The position numbers were made by a program, and so were the translations under genes. This document shows positions 1 to 7,564 of a stretch of DNA of 11,695 bases, one piece after another (the first letter of the stretch is position 1; each line of letters begins with the position of its first letter). The notes beneath the pieces were generated by a model, which ran no database searches, was not told the DNA's origin, and saw only the letters and a list, made by a program, of their open reading frames with translations. This DNA comes from Chitinophagaceae bacterium UBA4412 (GTDB lineage: Bacteria > Bacteroidota > Bacteroidia > Chitinophagales > Chitinophagaceae): positions 1 to 11,695 of the forward strand of contig DGQO01000057.1 in assembly GCA_002400445.1 (NCBI GenBank), given 5' to 3'.

Positions 1-1659
1 GCAGCCAAAAGATTTTCCCACAGGATGTTGTTAGATGCGATGGCTTCCCGTAAGGATAATCTTGATAATAAACATGCCAATACACAAGTGCCTAAAGCCA
101 TCGGTTTTGAACGAATTGGCGAACTGGCAAACGACAGTGTTTATAAAACAGCAGGCAATTTTTTCTGGCAAACCGTAACGCAAACCAGGAGCCTCGCTTT
201 TGGTGGCAACAGCCGGCGTGAATCTTTTCCAAGTGTTGCAGCCTCAACTGACTTTGTAAATGATGTGGAAGGGCCGGAATCCTGCAACTCATACAATATG
301 CTAAAGCTTACAGAAGATCTTTTCCGGGTGAATCCGCTGGCTAAATATGCAGACTATTATGAACGCACCTTGTACAACCATATATTGTCAACACAGCATC
401 CTGAAACCGGCGGCTATGTATATTTTACGCCGGCCCGACCGCGGCACTACCGGGTGTACTCCTCCCCCAATGAAGCAATGTGGTGCTGCGTGGGAAGCGG
501 CATGGAAAACCATGGCAAGTATAGTCAGTTTATTTACACACATCAAAACGATGCATTGTATGTGAATCTCTTTGTGGCATCTGAATTAAACTGGGCGAAA
601 AAACACATTAAAGTGAAACAGCAAACCCGGTTTCCCTATGAAGAAAGCACGCGGTTAACCATTACAGAAGGTTCCTCCAATTTTGCCATGATGATACGTT
701 ATCCTTCCTGGGTAAAGAGCGGTGCATTAAAAATTACGGTAAATGGTAAAACATTTGCATTTGATAATCATCCCTCCTCTTACATCAGTATTAAGCGGCT
801 TTGGAAAAAAGGCGATGTGGTAAAAGTGAGTTTACCCATGCAAAACAGCATTGAACACATGCCCAATGTGCCCAACTATATTGCGGTGATGCGTGGCCCT
901 GTTTTACTGGCCGCTAAAACAGGCACAGAGGATTTAAAGGGTTTAACGGCAGACGATAGCAGGTGGGGTCATATTGCCAGCGGAAAAAAACTGCCCATTA
1001 ACCTGGCACCCATCATCATTGAAGACAGCATTGCTTTACTGGCTACGGAATTAAAACCCATAGCGGGTGAGCCGCTCCATTTTACAGCCGCAAGCTTAAA
1101 AATGATAAACCCTATTCATGTAGAATTTCAGCCTTTTTATACCATTCATGATGCCCGCTACATGATGTACTGGATGGCATTGAGTAATGCAGGTTATCAA
1201 TCTTACCTGGATTCTATCGCCAGCATTGAAAGCAAAAAGCTGGAACTGGAAAGGCGCACGATTGATTTTGTGGCCCCCGGAGAGCAGCAACCCGAAGCGG
1301 ATCATTTTATGCAAAAGGGTAACTCCAATAGTGGTAACAGCATGGATGCATTTTGGCGTGATGCCCGTGGCGACGGCTATTTCAGCTATGCGCTTTCCAC
1401 CAATAAAGAAAGCGGTTTATCATTACTGATAAAATACTGGGGCGCAGAATGGGGAGGCAGGAAATTTGACATTTATATTGATGACGAAAAACTAATAACA
1501 GAAGACAATACCGGAAAATGGAACCAATCAACGTTTAAGGATGTACTGTATGCCATCCCGGATTCAATGATAAAAGGGAAAGATAAAGTGCGTATAAAAT
1601 TCCAGGCATTGCGGGATAATACGGCGGGTGCGGTTTATTATATCAGGTTGATAAAATGA
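1..1659 (+). CDS. GH127/GH146-type (DUF1680) beta-L-arabinofuranosidase, 3' part
   Basis: The frame is open from base 1, eight codons ahead of the first ATG at 25, so the gene enters from the left and the true start is not visible. Family members of this architecture are usually near 780-800 residues, so roughly 240 N-terminal residues, including any signal peptide, are probably missing. The family cleaves terminal beta-L-arabinofuranosyl groups using a zinc-bound cysteine nucleophile. The expected site is visible: a Glu in RRESF (codon at 220) as likely acid/base, the Glu and Cys of PESC (277 and 283), and the Cys pair of WCCVGSG (484 and 487), whose first Cys would be the nucleophile by analogy with HypBA1. 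Beta-sandwich regions follow (RGPVLLAAKTG, then a DUF4986-like stretch), and a C-terminal DUF6805-like module begins near FWRDARGDGY. The gene ends 79 bases before the GH95 gene, on the same strand. Related DUF1680 proteins include enzymes acting on other sugars, so the family is firm and the substrate less so. Confidence 0.88.
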   Translation, partial: AAKRFSHRMLLDAMASRKDNLDNKHANTQVPKAIGFERIGELANDSVYKTAGNFFWQTVTQTRSLAFGGNSRRESFPSVAASTDFVNDVEGPESCNSYNMLKLTEDLFRVNPLAKYADYYERTLYNHILSTQHPETGGYVYFTPARPRHYRVYSSPNEAMWCCVGSGMENHGKYSQFIYTHQNDALYVNLFVASELNWAKKHIKVKQQTRFPYEESTRLTITEGSSNFAMMIRYPSWVKSGALKITVNGKTFAFDNHPSSYISIKRLWKKGDVVKVSLPMQNSIEHMPNVPNYIAVMRGPVLLAAKTGTEDLKGLTADDSRWGHIASGKKLPINLAPIIIEDSIALLATELKPIAGEPLHFTAASLKMINPIHVEFQPFYTIHDARYMMYWMALSNAGYQSYLDSIASIESKKLELERRTIDFVAPGEQQPEADHFMQKGNSNSGNSMDAFWRDARGDGYFSYALSTNKESGLSLLIKYWGAEWGGRKFDIYIDDEKLITEDNTGKWNQSTFKDVLYAIPDSMIKGKDKVRIKFQALRDNTAGAVYYIRLIK

Positions 1660-1738
1660 TATGCTTAACTAACTGCATCTACAAAAACCAAACGAACAAA
1701 ACCGATACAGAACAGAAAGGTTAAAAAGAACTATACTC

Positions 1739-4225
1739 ATGGAAGTAAAGAAATACCGTCAGCGTCTTTTTGCTTTGCTAATAATGGTTATAGCCGGAAT
1801 TAGCGTACATGCACAGGATAATGCATCCCTAAAACTATGGTACAATGCACCATCAGGTAAGGTTTGGGAAAATGCTTTACCCATTGGCAATGGAAGATTG
1901 GGCGCAATGATTTATGGAAATGTAGAGACAGAAACCATACAGTTAAATGAACATACTTTATGGAGTGGCAGTCCAAATCGTAACGACAATCCTTTGGCCC
2001 TGGATTCAATTGCAGAGATTAGAAAACTCATTTTTGAAGGAAAGCAAAAAGATGCAGAGCAAATAGCTAACCGGGTAATCATCAGTAAAAAATCGCAGGG
2101 GCAAATGTTTCAACCAGCGGGCGAATTGCATTTATATTTTCCGGGGCATGCAAATTACAGCCACTATTACAGGGAATTAAATATATCAAAAGCAGTTGCT
2201 AAAACATCCTATATCGTTGATGCTGTCACTTACACCCGGGAAGTAATTGCATCTTTTCCTGACCGCATTATTGCCATTCATTTAACGGCCAGCAAACCAA
2301 ACAGTATTTCTTTTACCACTTTTTACGCTACGGTACAACCAAATGCAACTATACAAACCGCTCACACAAACCAATTAATTTTTGCGGGCACCAGCATCGA
2401 TCATGAGGGCGTAAAAGGAATGGTAAAGTATAAAGGCATTGCAGAGGTGAAGGTAAACGGCGGATTAGTCTCCTCAACAGATACATCTATCATTGTAAAA
2501 AATGCCAGCTCGGCAACCATCTATATTTCCATCGCTACCAGTTTTAAAAACTACCTGGATGTAAGTGGCAATGAGAATGAAAGAGCGGCATCTTCTTTAT
2601 CCAGGGCCGTAAAAAAATCATTTGCAACCCTATTTAAAAATCATGTTGTTGCTTACCAAAAATACTTCAACCGGGTATCCCTGGATTTAGGCAAATCGGA
2701 ATATGAAAATCTGCCAACAGATGAACGCTTAAAGAATTTTCACTCGGTGAATGACCCGGCATTTGCTGCATTGTATTTTCAATTTGGCAGGTACCTGCTC
2801 ATCTCCTCTTCGCAGCCCGGCGGGCAACCCGCTAACCTGCAGGGAATTTGGAACAACCAGCTCAGGCCGGCCTGGGATAGTAAGTACACCATTAACATTA
2901 ATGCAGAAATGAATTACTGGCCGGCAGAAAAAACTAATCTTTCAGAACTGCATTTACCGCTTTTGCAAATGGTAAAAGAGTTGGCCGTAGCAGGAGAAAA
3001 AACGGCAAAAGATATGTATGGCGCCAGGGGCTGGATGGCGCATCATAATACCGATATATGGCGGGCCACCGGTGCAGTAGATGGCGCTTTCTGGGGTTTG
3101 TGGAACCAGGGTGGCGGCTGGACAAGCCAGCATTTGTGGGAGCATTACTTATATACCGGAGATAAAAGATTTTTGCAGACAGCCTACCCGGTTTTAAAAG
3201 GCGCTGCTTTGTTTTATGTAGATTTTTTAGTGCCCCATCCCACAAAGCACTGGCTGGTTATAAATCCTGATGAGTCTCCAGAGAATGCGCCCGGCGCACA
3301 CCAGGGCTCATCATTAGACGCAGGTACCACTATGAGCAATCAAATTGTATTTGATGTATTCAGTTCCACAATCAGGGCAGCAGAGATCTTACAGAAAGAT
3401 GCAGCATTAATCGACACACTAAAACAAATGCGCAGCCAGCTAGCCCCTATGCATGTGGGACAATACGGGCAGTTACAGGAATGGTTAGACGATATTGACG
3501 ACCCCAACGACCATCATCGTCACATCTCCCACCTGTATGGTTTGTTTCCATCCAATCAAATATCTCCCTACCGCACGCCAGCACTATTTAATGCAGCCAA
3601 AACCACACTCACACAGCGGGGCGACGTATCTACCGGCTGGAGTATGGGATGGAAAGTAAACTGGTGGGCCAGGATGCAAGATGGTAACCATGCCTATAAA
3701 TTAATTCAAAACCAGTTAACGCCATTGGGCGTAAATCCCGGTGGGGGCGGCACATACAATAACTTATTTGATGCGCATCCTCCCTTTCAAATAGACGGCA
3801 ATTTTGGATGCACTTCCGGCATTGCGGAAATGCTGATGCAAAGTGCAGACGGCGATATTCAATTATTACCTGCCCTGCCTGATGCCTGGAAAAGTGCAGG
3901 AATAATTAAAGGACTTAAAGCTATCGGAGGTTTTGAAATTGTTGAAATGCAATGGAAGAATGCGAGACTGGTTAAACTGGTTATTGAATCAACCTTGGGT
4001 GGCAATTTGCGTATAAGAACACCAAACGCTTTAACCCTGTCTAACGGTTTGATGAAAACCGCTTCGGGTGAAAATACAAACCGCTTTTACAAGGTTGTAA
4101 AAACGCCGGATGCAATCATCTCCCAAAAAGCCACAGCGTCACCCTTGGCACTTAAGGACAGTTTTGTTTATGATATAGATACGAAACCCGGTGTTGTATT
4201 CACTTTTCTACTCAAAAATAATTGA
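1739..4225 (+). CDS. GH95 alpha-L-fucosidase / alpha-L-galactosidase, exported
   Basis: This is a complete 828-residue protein, the usual length for a secreted GH95 enzyme. Residues 1-25 form a signal peptide (basic start, hydrophobic FALLIMVIAG, cut after VHA before Gln26). The N-terminal beta-domain opens with the family signature LWYNAPSGKVWENALPIGNG and continues with LNEHTLWSG. The (alpha/alpha)6 barrel carries the catalytic set expected from the Bifidobacterium alpha-1,2-fucosidase: Asn386 and Asn388 in TININAEMNYW, Glu515 in DESPEN, and Asp686 in FQIDGNFG. The family hydrolyses terminal alpha-L-fucose with inversion; some Bacteroides members, for example one in a complex xylan locus, remove alpha-L-galactose instead. 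The sequence alone does not decide between the two. The arabinose-directed neighbours make plant xylan, xyloglucan or pectin side chains more likely targets than host glycans. The start is the only ATG that gives a full signal peptide; its leader is A-rich (ttaaaaagaa). The stop lies 28 bases before the next gene, suggesting co-transcription. Confidence 0.95.
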   Translation: MEVKKYRQRLFALLIMVIAGISVHAQDNASLKLWYNAPSGKVWENALPIGNGRLGAMIYGNVETETIQLNEHTLWSGSPNRNDNPLALDSIAEIRKLIFEGKQKDAEQIANRVIISKKSQGQMFQPAGELHLYFPGHANYSHYYRELNISKAVAKTSYIVDAVTYTREVIASFPDRIIAIHLTASKPNSISFTTFYATVQPNATIQTAHTNQLIFAGTSIDHEGVKGMVKYKGIAEVKVNGGLVSSTDTSIIVKNASSATIYISIATSFKNYLDVSGNENERAASSLSRAVKKSFATLFKNHVVAYQKYFNRVSLDLGKSEYENLPTDERLKNFHSVNDPAFAALYFQFGRYLLISSSQPGGQPANLQGIWNNQLRPAWDSKYTININAEMNYWPAEKTNLSELHLPLLQMVKELAVAGEKTAKDMYGARGWMAHHNTDIWRATGAVDGAFWGLWNQGGGWTSQHLWEHYLYTGDKRFLQTAYPVLKGAALFYVDFLVPHPTKHWLVINPDESPENAPGAHQGSSLDAGTTMSNQIVFDVFSSTIRAAEILQKDAALIDTLKQMRSQLAPMHVGQYGQLQEWLDDIDDPNDHHRHISHLYGLFPSNQISPYRTPALFNAAKTTLTQRGDVSTGWSMGWKVNWWARMQDGNHAYKLIQNQLTPLGVNPGGGGTYNNLFDAHPPFQIDGNFGCTSGIAEMLMQSADGDIQLLPALPDAWKSAGIIKGLKAIGGFEIVEMQWKNARLVKLVIESTLGGNLRIRTPNALTLSNGLMKTASGENTNRFYKVVKTPDAIISQKATASPLALKDSFVYDIDTKPGVVFTFLLKNN

Positions 4226-4253
4226 TGACTAACAAATTAAATCTTGCTTTACG

Positions 4254-5939
4254 ATGAACCTTAGAAAGAAATTTACCGCCGCATTACTAAGTTGTTGCTG
4301 CATGCTGGGCAGCCTTATAAGTTTTGCACAGCCTGCTCAACTAGTGAACCCCATACTCATGGGCTTCTATCCAGACCCAAGTATTGTGCAGGTAAATACG
4401 GATTATTACCTGGTCAATTCTACCTTTTCCTATTTTCCCGGCATACCGGTTTTTCATAGTAAAGATTTAAAAAACTGGAAGCAAATAGGCAATGTAATCA
4501 ACCGCACATCCCAGATGGATTTTATGGGCGAAAGAATGACCAGGGGCTTATTTGCACCAGCAATAAATTATTACGACGGCACTTATTACGTTACCTGCAC
4601 AGACATTGATCACGAAGGCAATTTTGTGGTGACAGCAAAAAAACCGTCTGGCCCCTGGAGCAATCCGGTGCGTATTCCAGAGGTAAGAGGTATCGACCCT
4701 TCTTTATTTTTTGATGAAAACGGCAAAGGATATATTGTTTACAACAGCGATGCTCCTCAAAATAAACCGTTGTATTCCGGGCATCGAACGATTCGCATGT
4801 ATGAATTTGATCCCGTAACATTAAAAGTAATCGGGGAAGAAAAACAACTGGTAAATGGTGGCGTAGACCTGAGCAAAAAACCCGTGTGGATTGAAGGCCC
4901 GCATATCATGAAAAGATTTGGCTGGTATTATTTGTATGCCGCCGAAGGTGGTACTTCCGTGAATCACTCCGAAGTAGTATTCCGAAGTAAATCTGTTGAC
5001 GGACCATACATTCCTTATGATAAGAATCCGATACTTACCCAGAAAGGTTTGCCAGAAGACAGAAAGAATCCTGTAACCTCCACAGGGCATGCACAATTCG
5101 TAGATGGCCCCGATGGAAAAACATACGCTATTTTTCTGGCAGTAAGGCCTTACGAAGGCGATTACTATAATACCGGCAGGGAAACGTTTATTGCTCCTGT
5201 AGAATGGAAAGATGAATGGCCGGTGATCAACCCGGATTTTAAGGAAGTGCAATATGGCTACCCTGTAAATATTAAGGAGGTAAAAGAGAAAGGAACCTTG
5301 CCACAATCAGGAAATTTTTCTTATACCCTTTCATTCAAAAAAGCACTTGACCCTTCCTTACTTTTCCTGCGAAAACCCGACAGTACAGCATTTAGTGTTT
5401 CCAGAAAAAATGGTCTTACGCTAACGTTAAAACCCGAAACCATCATGGAATTTGGGAGCGCTTCTTTTGTGGGCAAACGCCAGCAGCATCTATACAATAC
5501 GATTGAAACAACCCTGGATTTCAAACCGGTGGCCGCTAATGAAAAGGCAGGGCTGACTATTTTCCAAAGCGAAACCCATTTCTATTTTATGGCCAGGTCA
5601 TGGGCCAATGACAAGGAAGTGATGCAGCTCTTTAAAGGAAAGCCCGGCGACAAAGGAATGGAATTGCTCACAGAAATTCCCTTACAAACGACAAGGTCAA
5701 AACTGCATTTGAAAATAAATGCAGAAGGAGATACGTATAGTTTCTATTATTCAGCAAATGGGAAAGACTGGAATATATTAAAAGAAAAAGTGGATGCAAA
5801 ATTTGTAAGCACTAAAACAGCCGGCGGTTTCGTGGGATGTATTTATGGAATGTATGCTACATCTTCCGGCCAGCCATCCGGCAAAAAAGCATCTTTTAAA
5901 TATTTAAAATATACTGGAAACGATCCGATGTACAGATAA
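4254..5939 (+). CDS. GH43 beta-xylosidase/alpha-L-arabinofuranosidase with C-terminal beta-sandwich
   Basis: This 561-residue exported glycosidase has a five-bladed beta-propeller at about residues 30-330 and a C-terminal concanavalin-like sandwich (GH43_C2 type) at about 350-555. The GH43 catalytic triad is clear: general base Asp41 in FYPDPS, pKa-modulating Asp148 in GIDPSLF, and general acid Glu214 in WIEGPH. His279 in STGHAQF matches the conserved propeller-core histidine. The family inverts and removes terminal alpha-L-arabinofuranosyl or beta-xylosyl units. The phrase NSTFSYFPGIPVFHSKDL is typical of the XynB-like subfamilies with a C-terminal sandwich, but I cannot assign the subfamily number. 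The signal peptide is residues 1-25, most simply cut after SFA before Gln26. The Cys triplet at 14-16 (LLSCCC) gives an alternative, weaker lipoprotein reading. It sits 28 bases after the GH95 gene and 35 bases before a second, distinct GH43 gene, so it is probably mid-operon. The family is certain; the xylose or arabinose preference is not. Confidence 0.94.
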   Translation: MNLRKKFTAALLSCCCMLGSLISFAQPAQLVNPILMGFYPDPSIVQVNTDYYLVNSTFSYFPGIPVFHSKDLKNWKQIGNVINRTSQMDFMGERMTRGLFAPAINYYDGTYYVTCTDIDHEGNFVVTAKKPSGPWSNPVRIPEVRGIDPSLFFDENGKGYIVYNSDAPQNKPLYSGHRTIRMYEFDPVTLKVIGEEKQLVNGGVDLSKKPVWIEGPHIMKRFGWYYLYAAEGGTSVNHSEVVFRSKSVDGPYIPYDKNPILTQKGLPEDRKNPVTSTGHAQFVDGPDGKTYAIFLAVRPYEGDYYNTGRETFIAPVEWKDEWPVINPDFKEVQYGYPVNIKEVKEKGTLPQSGNFSYTLSFKKALDPSLLFLRKPDSTAFSVSRKNGLTLTLKPETIMEFGSASFVGKRQQHLYNTIETTLDFKPVAANEKAGLTIFQSETHFYFMARSWANDKEVMQLFKGKPGDKGMELLTEIPLQTTRSKLHLKINAEGDTYSFYYSANGKDWNILKEKVDAKFVSTKTAGGFVGCIYGMYATSSGQPSGKKASFKYLKYTGNDPMYR

Positions 5940-5974
5940 GCGAAACCTTTTATCAACGCAGGAATACGAACAAC

Positions 5975-7546
5975 ATGAAAAGACAATATTTTATTATCGC
6001 ATTATTATTATTGGGTGCATCCGCTGCAACCGTGCCCGCAAAAGCACAACGAGCAACCAACCCAATCATTTTTGCTGATGTGCCAGACATGTCCATGATA
6101 CGTGTTGGCGATACCTGGTATATGAGTAGCACCACCATGCACATGAGTCCGGGTGTTCCCATTATGAAGTCGAAAGATCTGGTAAACTGGCAACTGGTAA
6201 GTTATGCTTATGATACTTTGGCCAATGTAGATGACTTAAAGCTCAACAATGGGAAAAACATTTATGGCAGGGGTTCATGGGCAAGTTGCTTACGGTACCA
6301 TAATGGCACGTACTACGTTTCCACTTTTTCGAAAATACCCAACAAAACTTTTATCTACTGCACCAAGAATATTGAGAAAGGCCCATGGAAAAGAATTGAT
6401 TTCACACCGTCTTATCACGACCATACCATCTTTTTTGATGACGATGGTAAGATATACCTGGTTACTGGCGCAGGCAAACTAACCATATTCGAATTAAAAG
6501 AAGACCTGAGTGGTGTAAAACCCGGAACAGAAAGAATCTTAATTGAAAATGCCAGTGCACCTGCAGGCGACAACATTATGCTGCAGGCAGAGGGCTCGCA
6601 GCTTTTTAAAATCAATGGCAAATATTATCTATTCAATATTGTGTGGCCACGTGGCGGTATGCGCACGGTACTTATTCATAGGGCCGATAACATTAACGGA
6701 CCATGGGAAGGGAAAGTTGCGTTGCAGGATTTAGGGGTGGCACAGGGTGGATTGATTGATATGGCAGACGGAAGATGGTATGCATATCTATTCCGAGATA
6801 ACGGCGCAGTAGGTCGTGTGCCCTATCTTGTTCCGGTAAAATGGGAAGAGGATTGGCCGGTGCTGGGCATTGATGGTAAAGTGCCTGCTACATTGGATTT
6901 GCCGTCCAACAAAAGCCTGATTCCCGGCATTGTGCATGCAGACGAATTTACACGCAGGAAAAAAGAAAAAGCCTTACCGTTAGTATGGCAATGGAATCAT
7001 AATCCGGAAAACAGTTTGTGGTCGCTTAAAGAAAGAAAAGGCTTCCTGCGTCTTAAAACAGGAAGAATTGATACCTCCTTTTTAGAGGCAAGAAATACAC
7101 TTACACAACGAACCATTGGCCCCGTTTGTTCGGGCAGCACATCGCTGGATGTATCAAATATGAAAGATGGCGATTTTGCAGGCCTATGCCTGCTGCAAAA
7201 GAATTATGGCATCATTGGCGTGCAGGTAAATGAAAACACCAAATCCATTGTAATGATAAATGCGAGTACCGGCACACCAACAGAAGCAGCGCATGTTCCA
7301 TTGAATCAGCAATGTATTTATTTTAAAGCGCAATGCGATTTTACCGACAAAAAAGATGTGGCTGATTTCTTTTATAGTCTTGACGGTGCTAACTGGATTG
7401 CGATTGGTACAGCGTTAAAAATGACATACACCTTACCTCATTTTATGGGCTATCGTTTTGGACTATTTAATTACGCCAGCAAAAAAACCGGCGGCTTTGC
7501 AGACTTTGATTATTTCCATATAACAGATACCCTAAACGGGCTTTAA
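5975..7546 (+). CDS. GH43 (subfamily 12-like) alpha-L-arabinofuranosidase, exported
   Basis: This is a complete 523-residue protein. Its signal peptide (residues 1-24) is cut after AKA before Gln25. The propeller covers about residues 26-310 and a GH43_C2-like sandwich about 315-520, starting at HADEFTR. The catalytic residues can be placed as Asp38 in ADVPDMSMI, Asp149 in SYHDHTIFF and Glu206 in QAEGSQL. The base motif is VPDMS rather than the common PDPS, and this together with YMSSTTMHMSPGVPIMKS is the pattern I associate with GH43 subfamily 12. Characterised relatives of that group are mainly alpha-L-arabinofuranosidases, some acting on arabinoxylan. The subfamily call is from memory of its motifs, not from a search. 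The protein shares fold and domain order with the preceding GH43 but is far diverged in sequence, so the pair is not a recent duplication. It lies 35 bases downstream of that gene and 18 bases upstream of the GH97 gene. Confidence 0.93.
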   Translation: MKRQYFIIALLLLGASAATVPAKAQRATNPIIFADVPDMSMIRVGDTWYMSSTTMHMSPGVPIMKSKDLVNWQLVSYAYDTLANVDDLKLNNGKNIYGRGSWASCLRYHNGTYYVSTFSKIPNKTFIYCTKNIEKGPWKRIDFTPSYHDHTIFFDDDGKIYLVTGAGKLTIFELKEDLSGVKPGTERILIENASAPAGDNIMLQAEGSQLFKINGKYYLFNIVWPRGGMRTVLIHRADNINGPWEGKVALQDLGVAQGGLIDMADGRWYAYLFRDNGAVGRVPYLVPVKWEEDWPVLGIDGKVPATLDLPSNKSLIPGIVHADEFTRRKKEKALPLVWQWNHNPENSLWSLKERKGFLRLKTGRIDTSFLEARNTLTQRTIGPVCSGSTSLDVSNMKDGDFAGLCLLQKNYGIIGVQVNENTKSIVMINASTGTPTEAAHVPLNQQCIYFKAQCDFTDKKDVADFFYSLDGANWIAIGTALKMTYTLPHFMGYRFGLFNYASKKTGGFADFDYFHITDTLNGL

Positions 7547-7564
7547 AACATTAAAAAAAGAATT

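Noticed and set aside
1455..1461. AGGCAGG half-site matching an arm of the GH97 palindrome, also seen at 5545-5551
   Set aside because: Neither place has the opposite arm or the ACCGAAC loop, so these are chance 7-base matches rather than further copies.
2934..3245. Minus-strand open frame of 103 codons within the GH95 gene
   Set aside because: It overlaps a highly conserved stretch of the GH95 barrel and its translation looks like noise.
4284..4305. Possible lipobox (LLSC) in the first GH43 signal peptide
   Set aside because: Hydrophobic sequence continues past the Cys triplet and a clean SFA|Q signal peptidase I site follows, matching the other four proteins; a lipoprotein remains possible but less likely.
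4821..5306. Minus-strand open frame of 161 codons opposite the first GH43 gene
   Set aside because: It is fully antisense to a gene with an intact catalytic triad. Its translation has no recognisable domain, and its length is explained by the codon bias of the sense gene.
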